A stretch of DNA of 17,851 nt from Betaproteobacteria bacterium. Lineage in GTDB: Bacteria; Pseudomonadota; Gammaproteobacteria; Burkholderiales; SG8-39. The notes under the pieces were generated by a model, which saw only the letters and a list, made by a program, of their open reading frames with translations, was not told the DNA's origin and did no database searches. The position numbers and the translations under genes are program-made. This document shows, in pieces, positions 7,149 to 14,432 of this stretch (positions within the stretch are counted from its first letter, which is position 1; each line of letters starts with the position of its first letter). The stretch spans positions 1-17,851 of the forward strand of contig VBCP01000192.1 in the NCBI GenBank assembly GCA_005888925.1, read 5' to 3'.

Positions 7149-7742
7149 CTAGTCCTGCCGGGCCAGCGTCCGAAAGGTGATCGAGTAGCGCAGCTCGCGC
7201 GTCTCCGGAATGCTGTGCTGCCATTGCCAGCGTGCCGCGCCTTGCATCTGATACGCGGAGCGCGGCGCCAGCTCAAGCACGATGGGCGTGTCCTTTTTTC
7301 CTGGAGGGTAGGGGCGCAGCCGCATCCGCGCCCAGCCGCCGAGCGACACGCCGGCGACGCGGCCGAAATCCGGCGCGTCGCGATGCCAGCCGAGCGGCGT
7401 GCCGGGACGGTATTCCGTGACGAGCGCTTGCTCGAGCGCCGCCGGCGCGAGGCTCATCCACGCGGCCACCTTAGCGCGCAGCGGCTCGAGAAACGCCGGC
7501 GCCGGCGGCGCTTCGCCGAGACGATTGGCGGTGAAGTCGTAGCCGAAGCCGAAGTAGGCGATGCGCCGCCGCGCCGTGTATTGCTTGTATTTCGCCGCCT
7601 CGAGTGGCAGCCGCGCGATCTCCTCGAGCAGCGCGCGCTCTTCGTCGGAGCTGATGAAATCCGGCTGGAAGACGAAGCCCTCCGGCAGCGCGCCGTAGTT
7701 TTCTCCGAGGGCGCCGAAGAGCTCCGCCTGCCGGCGCTTCAC
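7149..7742 (-). CDS. alkB: Alpha-ketoglutarate-dependent dioxygenase, AlkB-like
   Basis: This 197-residue protein belongs to the AlkB family of Fe(II)/2-oxoglutarate dioxygenases, which repair alkylated bases in DNA or RNA by oxidative demethylation. The iron ligands are visible: His120 and Asp122 in GWHRDAP, and His176 in WQWQHSIPE. The 2-oxoglutarate-binding arginines are in LRYSITFRTL (185 and 191). The N-terminal RQAELFGA and YFGFGYDF are typical of the short bacterial AlkB-like group. The start is GTG 7742, overlapping the upstream gene's stop by four bases (GTGA). The gene is not next to ada, as it is in Escherichia coli, so control by the adaptive response is not evident here. Substrate preference cannot be read from sequence. 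Confidence 0.9.
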   Translation of the reverse strand: MKRRQAELFGALGENYGALPEGFVFQPDFISSDEERALLEEIARLPLEAAKYKQYTARRRIAYFGFGYDFTANRLGEAPPAPAFLEPLRAKVAAWMSLAPAALEQALVTEYRPGTPLGWHRDAPDFGRVAGVSLGGWARMRLRPYPPGKKDTPIVLELAPRSAYQMQGAARWQWQHSIPETRELRYSITFRTLARQD

Positions 7743-8080
7743 CGCGTGATCGCGGCGAGGAACGCGACGCCGAGCGCGGCCACCGAGAACGCGGCGGCGA
7801 GCGCCGTAAACACCAGCACGCGGCGCAACCGCGCCTCGGCGACCTGCGCCGCCTTTTCGAGCGCGACCACCGTGTTCTCGAGCTGCGCCGCGAGCTCCTT
7901 CACGTGCGAGGCCTGCTGCGAGACTGCGGACTGCAGCTCGGCGATCTGCTGCTGCATGAGATCGGGCTGGTTCGCCCCCGCCTCAGGCTTGCGCTTGGTG
8001 AACGCCGGCTTGGTGGCCGACAGGATGTCGCCGACGTGCGGAATAACCGCCTTGAGCGCCGCCTGTAGCCAGCCCGCCAT
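7739..8080 (-). CDS. Small coiled-coil protein with C-terminal membrane helix
   Basis: This 113-residue protein has a short N-terminal amphipathic segment (MAGWLQAALKAVIPHVGDIL), a proline- and lysine-containing linker, a coiled coil from about residue 42 to 85 (QQQIAELQSAVSQQASHVKE), and a single C-terminal membrane helix (VLVFTALAAAFSVAALGVAF). The order suggests a tail-anchored cytoplasmic coiled coil. I do not recognise a family with a known function. Its ATG shares a base with the TAA of the upstream GNAT gene (TAATG), and its TGA overlaps the GTG of the AlkB-like gene. It is therefore probably translated together with both. Confidence 0.75.
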   Translation of the reverse strand: MAGWLQAALKAVIPHVGDILSATKPAFTKRKPEAGANQPDLMQQQIAELQSAVSQQASHVKELAAQLENTVVALEKAAQVAEARLRRVLVFTALAAAFSVAALGVAFLAAITR

Positions 8081-8577
8081 TAGAGCCTTAGTCCTCTCGC
8101 GTCGCCAAAATGTTCAGCCGCCGCTTCCCAGCGGTAAAGCGTAAGCGCCTGGCCGCGATGCAGGATGGTGCCCAGATCCTGCCCGCCGGAGCGCTCGAAG
8201 ATCTTTCCGGCACGGCCGGTCGTCGCATAAATCGCGCTATGTCCAAGCCCCCTCGCGACGCCGATTCCTGCGCGCACGAGCTGTGCGCCGATGCCGCGAT
8301 TGCGATGCGAGGCCGCGACATAGAACGCACCGAGCCCCGGGCGGTATTGCGGCAGATCCGTCATCGCGCTCTCGCGCAGAACGATAACCCCGCATGGCGC
8401 CCCATCGTCATAGGCGACCAGGCCTATTGGCAAACGCTGCGTGTTCAGGCACTCGCGAAAGTCCTGCTCCACGTCGGCTCTGGCGCGCTTGCCGTAATAC
8501 TCGGGCCATTCGGCGATGAACCACGCGGCGAGGCTGGGGATCGCCTGCGGGCGCTCGGCAAGGAAGGCGATCTCCAC
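8080..8577 (-). CDS. GNAT family N-acetyltransferase (1)
   Basis: This 165-residue protein has the GNAT fold. The acetyl-CoA pyrophosphate-binding motif A (R/Q-x-x-G-x-G/A) is RNRGIG at 92-97, following the strand GLGAFYVAASH, with a downstream YATTGRAGKIFERSGGQDLG corresponding to motif B. The N-terminal PSLAAWFIAEWPEYYG resembles a group of small-molecule acetyltransferases, but the substrate cannot be assigned. The start codon is GTG 8577, only two bases after the stop of the next GNAT gene upstream. Its TAA overlaps the following ATG. Confidence 0.88.
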   Translation of the reverse strand: MEIAFLAERPQAIPSLAAWFIAEWPEYYGKRARADVEQDFRECLNTQRLPIGLVAYDDGAPCGVIVLRESAMTDLPQYRPGLGAFYVAASHRNRGIGAQLVRAGIGVARGLGHSAIYATTGRAGKIFERSGGQDLGTILHRGQALTLYRWEAAAEHFGDARGLRL

Positions 8578-8579
8578 GG

Positions 8580-9089
8580 CTAGGCGAGGCGCTTATAGAA
8601 GATCACCGTCGGATCGAAGCCGCCGCTTGAGCTTTCCGCATAGTCCGGGACGACGCCGGCGCGCACATAGCCCAGACGCTCGTACAGCATCTCCGCCGGT
8701 TGCCGCGGCACGGTATCGAGCACGAGCAGCCAGCGCCCGAGCTCGGCGGCCTTGCGTTCGATCGCCGCCATCAGCGCCTTGGCGACGCCGCGGCCGCGGG
8801 AGGCCTGCAGCACCATGAGCTTCTGCACTTCGGCCCGGTGCCGCGCGTTGGGCTTCGCGACCGGTGCGAGCTGCACCGAGCCGACCAGCTTTCCTTCCAC
8901 GTACGCTCCAAGCAGGATGCGCCCATCGGCAAGCTCGCTCAGCACCGCGCGCCAGAATTCGCGGCCCTCTTCCGCGGCGAGCGGCGCGAGGAAACCGATC
9001 GATGCGCCCGAGTCGACCGAGTCCTTGAGGAGCGCCATGAACGCCTGCTCGTCGAAGGCCGATTCTCCAATCTCTCGAATCGCGACCAC
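8580..9089 (-). CDS. GNAT family N-acetyltransferase (2)
   Basis: This 169-residue GNAT protein has motif A RGRGVAKALM (98-107) following VQKLMVLQASR, and motif B MLYERLGYVRAGVVPDYA. The end, GGFDPTVIFYKRLA, is typical of the family. The combination of GSVQLAPVAKPNARHRAEVQ with these motifs resembles acetyltransferases of toxic amino compounds, but no substrate can be named with confidence. The start codon is GTG 9089; its first base is the last base of the upstream RidA-like gene's TAG (TAGTG), so translation is probably coupled. Confidence 0.88.
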   Translation of the reverse strand: MVAIREIGESAFDEQAFMALLKDSVDSGASIGFLAPLAAEEGREFWRAVLSELADGRILLGAYVEGKLVGSVQLAPVAKPNARHRAEVQKLMVLQASRGRGVAKALMAAIERKAAELGRWLLVLDTVPRQPAEMLYERLGYVRAGVVPDYAESSSGGFDPTVIFYKRLA

Positions 9090-9493
9090 TACGCCTCAGT
9101 ATCGGCGACGCAGTCGGCCTCGATCTCGACCAGCCAGGCGCGGTTGATCAGGCCTTTCACTTCCACGAACGTACACGCGGGCTTCACCCCGGCAAATACC
9201 TCGCCGTGCGCGCGTGCCGCCTCTTCCCAGCGCGACATGTCGGTCAGCATCACGCGAGTACGAATGACGCTTTGCAGGCTGAGGCCGGCGCTACCGATCG
9301 CCTGTGCAATGATTTCGAGACAACGCTTCGTCTGGCCGTAAACGTCGCCGGGGGCGGCGACACCGCCATCGGGCGCAATCGGCGCCGTGCCCGACACCGC
9401 AACGAAGGGACCGACCCTGACGGCCCGAGAAAAGCCGATCCGAGGCTCGAACGGCGAGCCGGAGGAAATTAGCTTGCGCGCGGTTGCCTCCAT
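9089..9493 (-). CDS. RidA (YjgF/YER057c/UK114) family protein lacking the deaminase arginine
   Basis: This 134-residue protein has the Rid fold: VGPFVAVSGTAPIAPDGGVA, DVYGQTKRCLEIIAQAIGSA, VIRTRVMLTDMSRWEEAARA and ACTFVEVKGLINRAWLVEIE. Canonical RidA hydrolyses reactive enamine/imine intermediates using an arginine in the motif PARS. Here the equivalent is PACT, with Cys107 in place of that arginine, so it probably belongs to one of the Rid subgroups without standard imine deaminase activity. The ATG at 9493 was chosen because the family starts there. The frame is open much further upstream, but that part is out-of-frame shadow of the upstream GNAT gene. The first 25 bases overlap the 3' end of that gene. 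Confidence 0.85.
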   Translation of the reverse strand: MEATARKLISSGSPFEPRIGFSRAVRVGPFVAVSGTAPIAPDGGVAAPGDVYGQTKRCLEIIAQAIGSAGLSLQSVIRTRVMLTDMSRWEEAARAHGEVFAGVKPACTFVEVKGLINRAWLVEIEADCVADTEA

Positions 9494-9978
9494 CCTGGGC
9501 TCACCAATACCACCGATTCCTCGACCTGCCGGTCCGGAATGGTCCAGTAGATGCGCAGGAGCCGGTTCTTCTCCTCGTCCGAGACGAGGGTGAAGCCGTT
9601 CTTCTCGTAGAAACGCACGGCCCAGCTCGCCGCCTTCCACGTGCCGATCAATACCGGTCGACTGCTGAGCTGGTTCAGATGCTCTAGCAGGGTGCGCCCG
9701 ATCCCATGCCTGCGCCGTTTCGTCCGAACGTACGCATGGCGAATCAGGGTGACGTCCTTTACATCCTGAATTCCCATCACGCCCGCAATGCGGCCGTCCA
9801 ACTTGCAGCAATAGAAGCGCACGCCTTTGGCGATTTCGGATTTAAGCTCCGCCATGGACATGTACGGCTCGTGCCATCGATCCGCCGGGATGACGCCTTT
9901 ATACGCGAGCGCGGATTCGTTGATGATTTCGAACACCGCCGGCAGGTCGGCCGCCGCGCAGGGCGCAATCGTCTTCAA
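9469..9978 (-). CDS. GNAT family N-acetyltransferase (3)
   Basis: This 169-residue GNAT protein has motif A RRHGIGRTLLEHL (89-101) after VTLIRHAYVRTKR, and motif B WAVRFYEKNGFTLVSDEEKN. The N-terminal APCAAADLPAVFEIINESAL is the usual first strand and helix. Substrate unknown. The start appears to be TTG 9978, overlapping the upstream lipoprotein gene's TGA by three bases (TTGA) and preceded by GAAGAG. Its 3' end overlaps the RidA-like gene by 25 bases. It is the third acetyltransferase in a run of four consecutive genes. Confidence 0.86.
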   Translation of the reverse strand: MKTIAPCAAADLPAVFEIINESALAYKGVIPADRWHEPYMSMAELKSEIAKGVRFYCCKLDGRIAGVMGIQDVKDVTLIRHAYVRTKRRRHGIGRTLLEHLNQLSSRPVLIGTWKAASWAVRFYEKNGFTLVSDEEKNRLLRIYWTIPDRQVEESVVLVSPGWRQPRAS

Positions 9979-10358
9979 CTCTTCGACGCGGCAGGCAGCT
10001 TATTGCATTTGTAGTAGGCCACCTGTGCGTCGCTGAAGGCGTTGACGTTGAGCGCGCCGATGCCGAACTGCGCGGGCGCCATGATGTAGGCGTAGTTGGC
10101 GCCTTTGCTTGGCGCGGTATCGACCGCGACCGCGGTGACGCGCTCGTTGGCGGCGACCTTGTCCATGTTTCCCTTTAAGCCCCAATCCTGCTTCTCCTGC
10201 GCGATTTTCTGGCAATCGTATTCGGCCCTCGGCTCGGCCTGGCCCGCCATCACGCGCTGGCCGGATTTCGCGGTGTAGTCCTTCACGGTCAAGCCGCCCA
10301 TCGTCTGACAGGCCGCGAGTGCGAACGTCGAGGCCGCGATGAAGAAGAATTTCTGCAT
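9975..10358 (-). CDS. Small lipoprotein of unknown function
   Basis: This 127-residue protein has a lipoprotein signal MQKFFFIAASTFALAAC (lipobox LAAC, Cys17), so it is predicted to be envelope-anchored. The mature part contains two further cysteines (EYDCQKIAQEK and YYKCNKLPA) that could form a disulphide, and a conserved-looking NYAYIMAPAQFGIGALNVNA segment. I do not recognise a named family. The ATG at 10358 is supported by GGGAG about eight bases upstream. It is the first gene of the long minus-strand run; the 54 bases before it show no convincing promoter hexamers. Confidence 0.8.
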   Translation of the reverse strand: MQKFFFIAASTFALAACQTMGGLTVKDYTAKSGQRVMAGQAEPRAEYDCQKIAQEKQDWGLKGNMDKVAANERVTAVAVDTAPSKGANYAYIMAPAQFGIGALNVNAFSDAQVAYYKCNKLPAASKS

Positions 10359-10412
10359 GGCTGTGCTCCCTTAGGTGAACGTCAGATGCCGGTGATAGGG
10401 TACAGGTGATCT

Positions 10413-10973
10413 CTAACGCGGCCACAGCCACGCGAAGGCGCCGGCGCTGAGGAGGGCGTAGACCGCGCCGTCGACGGTCGACTTGAGGGTCGTGCTCCAG
10501 GAGCGCCGATACCAGATCGACATCTGCCAAAGCGCAAGGCTGTAGCCGATGAATGCGGTGACGGCCACGAGCTGGAAGACCTGCAGGTAGGGCGCTCCGC
10601 GCGGCAGGGCGCGACTCACCACGTACGCGGCGAAAAACCCGACGACGACGCAATAGACGAACCAAAGCGCGAGCGGCTTTCCCATCGAGCCGGGGCCATT
10701 CGGCATGACGGTGAGGATCGCGACCGGTCCTTGCTTCATCTTCTCCTGGAACGCCGGCGACTTCATCTCTTCCATGCTCGATGGCCGGGGAATCATGTAG
10801 TCCCCGGGCGGGATGGCGAGCGCGCGCAGCCCTTCGCGCACGCGCTCCTCGTCGGGAATCTTCGGGTAGTCGCTTTTGTGCCACGACAACAGCATGTGGA
10901 TGATCGAGCTTGCGACGAACACGAGCACCGCCGACAGCAGAATCGGGAGCCACAGTGATAAGAACGACGTCAC
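10413..10973 (-). CDS. Four-helix membrane protein of unknown function
   Basis: This 186-residue protein has one N-terminal membrane helix (LWLPILLSAVLVFVASSIIH), a soluble loop of about 75 residues (HKSDYPKIPDEERVREGLRA through GPVAILTVMPNGPGSMGKP), then three more helices (LALWFVYCVVVGFFAAYVV, YLQVFQLVAVTAFIGYSLAL and AVYALLSAGAFAWLW). The motif WHKSDYPKIPDE followed by PPGDYMIPRP looks conserved, and I recall similar unnamed proteins in other proteobacteria. No catalytic function is evident. The start GTG 10973 is well supported by GGGGGAGG six bases upstream; a longer frame runs back to 11093 but its extension has no membrane or domain character. It follows the retropepsin-like gene by about 50 bases. 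Confidence 0.8.
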   Translation of the reverse strand: MTSFLSLWLPILLSAVLVFVASSIIHMLLSWHKSDYPKIPDEERVREGLRALAIPPGDYMIPRPSSMEEMKSPAFQEKMKQGPVAILTVMPNGPGSMGKPLALWFVYCVVVGFFAAYVVSRALPRGAPYLQVFQLVAVTAFIGYSLALWQMSIWYRRSWSTTLKSTVDGAVYALLSAGAFAWLWPR

Positions 10974-11022
10974 GCCAACCTCCCCCGGATGTTTAGCTGA
11001 GTTCCTAGATGCCGGATCGAGA

Positions 11023-12033
11023 TTACATACCCGGCTGCGCACCCGGCGTTCCCTGCGACTGGCGGGGCGCGCTGAACACTGGACCACCGGCATACGTGAA
11101 GTAGAGCCTGCCCTGGCTGTGCGCCACGTACACGCGGTGTGCCCGCAGAAAATCGAGGCCGAGCAGCATCTCGCGCAACTCGCGCTGCGTCGCCAGGCGG
11201 CTTCCGGTCTCGCTTCCCGTGATCTCGAGGCTGGTGAAGCGAATGTCGGGATTGCGGATCAGCTCGTCGCCGATGCTGAAGCTCTCGAAGGCGCCGATCC
11301 ACTGGTCGGGGCGCTCGGCGCCGAGACCGCCGCTGCGGCCGGCGGCGACGGCGCCCGGCGTCTGCGGCGTGACGCCGACGCTGGCAGCCATCAGCCGGCT
11401 GAGTATCGAGGAGCGCGCGCCGGTATCGATCTCCGCCAGAAGCGGCTTGCCGTTCAATTTCACCGTGACGAGGATTCCGGGCTTCACGTTGTCGACCTCG
11501 AGCTTCACGACGCCGGCACCGCCGCTCGCCCAATACGCGAGCGGTACGTCGCCGCACTCTTGCGGTTGGAACAGACGCACCGCGTTGTTGGACAGGTCGA
11601 ACTCGATGTCGACCTGCTCGAAGAAGTCATAGCCCAGGAGTAAGGCGTACTCGCGCCCCCAGTCTCTTTCGCCGACCACCAGGACGCGCCAATTCTTGCG
11701 CGCCGCGCCACCCAGCTTGAGCTCGTCAACGACGGCGTACTCCGCATGGGTCTCGCCGCCGATGCCGTAGAACCGGTTGCCGGGTGCCTCGTGCCGCGTG
11801 AGGCTGAGCCGGTCTGCTGCAGCGCGCAGTAAGACGCTGCGATTCGTGCCGGTATCGAACAGGATGCCGATCTCCTGGCCGTTGATCGCCCCGCCGACGA
11901 TCAGCCGCCCGGTCTGCGGCCGGACCTGCCATTCGGCGATCTTGATCAGCTTGCAGTTCGAAGCGGCGAGGACCAGTGCGCCCGGGAGCACGAGCGCCAT
12001 TGCGGTCAGTGCGACGCCGATAGTCCTAACCAC
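11023..12033 (-). CDS. Secreted protein with two retropepsin-like aspartic protease domains
   Basis: This 336-residue protein starts at GTG 12033, preceded by GGGGAGG with a five-base spacer. A signal peptide (VVRTIGVALTAMALVLPGAL, then VLAAS) predicts export to the periplasm. Two retropepsin-like domains follow in tandem, each with an aspartic protease active-site triad: LFDTGTNRS with Asp60 and EIDTGARSS with Asp203. Each is followed by the hydrophobic-hydrophobic-Gly motif of these folds (ALLLGYDFF and MLLGLDFLRAH). In family terms it is an aspartyl protease-like protein. A two-domain chain could form an intramolecular pseudo-dimer like pepsin, whereas single-domain bacterial relatives must dimerise. 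Cys28 and Cys160 could pair in the periplasm. The target is unknown. Confidence 0.85.
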   Translation of the reverse strand: MVRTIGVALTAMALVLPGALVLAASNCKLIKIAEWQVRPQTGRLIVGGAINGQEIGILFDTGTNRSVLLRAAADRLSLTRHEAPGNRFYGIGGETHAEYAVVDELKLGGAARKNWRVLVVGERDWGREYALLLGYDFFEQVDIEFDLSNNAVRLFQPQECGDVPLAYWASGGAGVVKLEVDNVKPGILVTVKLNGKPLLAEIDTGARSSILSRLMAASVGVTPQTPGAVAAGRSGGLGAERPDQWIGAFESFSIGDELIRNPDIRFTSLEITGSETGSRLATQRELREMLLGLDFLRAHRVYVAHSQGRLYFTYAGGPVFSAPRQSQGTPGAQPGM

Positions 12034-12070
12034 TTGTACCTCCCCAGGCAGCAAGCTTGTGTCTCGCCCG

Positions 12071-12076
12071 AGGATA
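12071..12076 (-). promoter_or_regulatory. Possible extended -10 box for the retropepsin-like gene
   Basis: Reading on the minus strand, TGCTATCCT lies about 38 bases before GTG 12033, in the 49-base gap after the glutaryl-CoA dehydrogenase remnant. TGN plus TATCCT fits an extended -10 element. No good -35 box is visible, so this is tentative. Confidence 0.25.
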
Positions 12077-12082
12077 GCAGAG

Positions 12083-13223
12083 CTAGCTGAAGGCCTGGAT
12101 GCCGGTGATGGCGCGGCCGAGGATCAGCGCGTGGATGTCGTGCGTGCCTTCGTAGGTGTTGACCACCTCGAGGTTGACGACGTGGCGGATCAGCAATGTC
12201 GAGCGCCTTGCCGCAGGAATTCCTCTTCATGATCGAGGTGATCTCGACCGAAGCGGTGCCTTCGTCCTTCATGCGTCCGAGGCGCAGGCAGCCCTGCAGG
12301 CCGAGCGTGATCTCGGTCTGCATGTCGGCGAGCTTCTTCTGGATGAGCTGGTTCGCGGCGAGCGGCCGGCCGAACTGCTTGCGGTCGAGCACGTACTGCC
12401 GCGCGCGATGCCAGCAGTCTTCCGCTGCGCCGAGCGCGCCCCAGGCGATGCCGTAACGCGCAGAGTTGAGGCAGGTGAACGGGCCCTTCAGCCCACGGAC
12501 TTCGGGAAATGCGTTCTCTTCGGGACAGAAGACGTTGTCCATCACGATCTCGCCGGTGATCGAGGTGCGCAGGCCGACCTTACCGTGGATCTTCGGCGCG
12601 GAGAGACCCTTGGCGCCCTTGTCGAGGATGAATCCCCTGATCTCATTTTCTTCCTTGGCCCAGACGACGAAGACGTCGGCGATCGGCGAATTGGAGATCC
12701 ATGTCTTGGCTCCCGTGAGGCTGTAGCCCCCGGAGACCTTCTTCGCGCGCGTCTGCATCGAGCCCGGATCGGAGCCGTGGTTCGGCTCGGTGAGGCCGAA
12801 GCAGCCGATCCATTCGCCGGTGGCGAGCTTCGGCAGGTACTTCTTGCGCTGCGCCTCGGTGCCGAACTCGTGGATTGGCAGCATGACGAGCGAGGACTGC
12901 ACGCTCATCATCGAGCGGTAGCCGGAGTCGACGCGCTCGACCTCGCGTGCGATCAGTCCGTAGGCAACGTAGCTCAGGCCGGGGCCGCCGTATTCCGGCG
13001 CGATCGTCGGCCCGAGCATGCCGAGCTGCCCCATCTCGCGAAAGATCGCGGGATCGGTCGTTTCGTTGCGGAACGCCTCCAGCACGCGCGGTGCGAGCTT
13101 GCCCTGCGCGTAGTCGTGCGCGGCGTCGCGCAGCATGCGCTCTTCCTGCGTGAGCTGCTGGTCGAGCAGCAGCGGATCGTCCCAGGCGAATTCGGCCTTC
13201 GCCTTCTTGATCGGCGCGTTCAT
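12083..13223 (-). pseudogene. gcdH: Glutaryl-CoA dehydrogenase, internal deletion and frameshift near the C-terminus
   Basis: GcdH is a flavoprotein that oxidatively decarboxylates glutaryl-CoA to crotonyl-CoA. The frame from ATG 13223 is intact through WDDPLLLDQQLTQEERMLRD, GCFGLTEPNHGSDPGSMQTR, the WISNSPIADVFVVWAK segment, QYVLDRKQFGRPLAANQLIQ, and EITSIMKRNSCGKALDIA at about 12192. There the family sequence RLARDMxGGNGISDEFxV should follow but is missing, and the remainder (IRHVVNLEVVNTYEGTHDIH to GRAITGIQAFS, stop 12083-12085) is in another frame. About 53 bases are absent, 2 modulo 3; adding them gives 397 residues, the normal length. The catalytic glutamate of TYEG (codon 12149-12151) is therefore out of frame. 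As written, translation continues to 12006 with unrelated sequence, giving an inactive product. The start overlaps the thiolase stop (TGATG). An assembly error is possible. Confidence 0.85.
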
Positions 13224-14431
13224 CACTGCACCCGCTCGAGGATCACGGCGAGGCCCTGGCCGACGCCGATGCAGAGCGACACCGCGGCATAGCGCGCTCC
13301 GGATTGCTCCATTTCGCGCGCCACGGTGAGCGCCAGGCGCGCCCCGGAGGCGCCCAGCGGATGGCCGATGGCGATGGCGCCGCCGTTGGGGTTCACTCGC
13401 CGGTCTTTGAAATCGACGCCCATGAGTTTCAGGCAGCCCAGCACCTGGCTCGCGAATGCCTCGTTGATCTCGATGATGTCCATGTCGCTGAGCTTCAACC
13501 CCGCGCGCTCCAGCGCGCGCGGGATGGCATACGCGGGTCCGACGCCCATGATGCGCGGATCGACGCCGGCGCTGGCTGCCGCCCGAATTCTAGCCAGGGG
13601 TTTGCGTCCAGTCTTGGAACCCCAGGCCTTGCTGCCGATGACTAGCGCCGCGGCGCCGTCGTTCACGCCGGAAGCGTTGCCGGCGGTGACGACGCCGCCT
13701 TCGAAGAGGGGCTTCAGCTTGGCGAGCGCTTCCATGGTGCTATCGCGCCGCGGATGCTCGTCCGCGATCATCTGCTCGGCTGGCGCATCCTTCTTCCGGG
13801 TGGGCAGTGCGACGGCCATGATCTCGCCCTTGTAAAAACCTTCCTTCTCCGCGGTCGCGTATTTCTGCTGCGAGGCGAGCGCGAATTCATCGGACTGCTC
13901 GCGCGTGATGCCGAAATCCTTGGCGACGTTGTCGCCGGTCTCGGGCATCGAGTGGTTGCCGTACTGCTTGATGAATTTCGCGTTCGGAAAGCGCGTGCCG
14001 ATGGTGGTGTCGTACATCTTGGCGTCGCGGCTGTAGGCCGCGTCGGGCTTGCTGATGACATACGGCGCGCGGCTCATGCTTTCGACGCCGCCGGCAATGT
14101 ACAGGTCGCCTTCGCCGCAGGTGATGGCGCGCGAGGCGTCGACCACGGCCTGCAGGCCGCTTGCGCACAGGCGGTTGACGGTGACACCGGGCGTGGTCGA
14201 GGGCAGCCCGCCAAGCAGCGCCGCAAAGCGCGCGACGTTGCGGTTGTCTTCGCCCGCCTGGTTGACGCAGCCCAGCACCACGTCGCTGATCTGCGCCGGG
14301 TCGATCTGGTTGCGCTTCACGACCTCTTTGATCACGTCGCCAGCGAGATCATCGGGGCGCAGCGGCGCGAGCTTGCCCGCGTGGCGGCCGATGGGGCTGC
14401 GCAGTCCGTCGTAGATATACGCATCCAGCAT
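13223..14431 (-). CDS. Acetyl-CoA acyltransferase (thiolase), 3-oxoadipyl-CoA thiolase-like
   Basis: This 402-residue thiolase cleaves 3-ketoacyl-CoA with CoA. The acyl-accepting cysteine is Cys89 in VNRLCASGLQA, and the catalytic histidine and second cysteine are His357 in GHPLGASG and Cys387 in SLCIGVGQG. NEAFASQVLGCLK is the conserved NEAF motif. The segment LGCVNQAGEDNRNVAR is characteristic of the PcaF/PaaJ type (3-oxoadipyl-CoA thiolase), but in this operon, with glutaryl-CoA dehydrogenase and a hydroxyacyl-CoA dehydrogenase, cleavage of acetoacetyl-CoA is equally plausible. ATG 14431 follows the upstream gene's stop by one base, and the stop overlaps the gcdH start, so the three genes form one translational unit. 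Confidence 0.92.
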   Translation of the reverse strand: MLDAYIYDGLRSPIGRHAGKLAPLRPDDLAGDVIKEVVKRNQIDPAQISDVVLGCVNQAGEDNRNVARFAALLGGLPSTTPGVTVNRLCASGLQAVVDASRAITCGEGDLYIAGGVESMSRAPYVISKPDAAYSRDAKMYDTTIGTRFPNAKFIKQYGNHSMPETGDNVAKDFGITREQSDEFALASQQKYATAEKEGFYKGEIMAVALPTRKKDAPAEQMIADEHPRRDSTMEALAKLKPLFEGGVVTAGNASGVNDGAAALVIGSKAWGSKTGRKPLARIRAAASAGVDPRIMGVGPAYAIPRALERAGLKLSDMDIIEINEAFASQVLGCLKLMGVDFKDRRVNPNGGAIAIGHPLGASGARLALTVAREMEQSGARYAAVSLCIGVGQGLAVILERVQ

Positions 14432-14432
14432 T

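Noticed and set aside
9494..9811. N-terminal extension of the RidA-like protein
   Set aside because: It overlaps the GNAT gene in another frame, and the Rid fold starts at the chosen ATG.
10000..10953. Minus-strand open frame of 317 codons spanning the lipoprotein and membrane-protein genes
   Set aside because: It crosses two better supported genes, both with clear ribosome-binding sites and signal or membrane segments.
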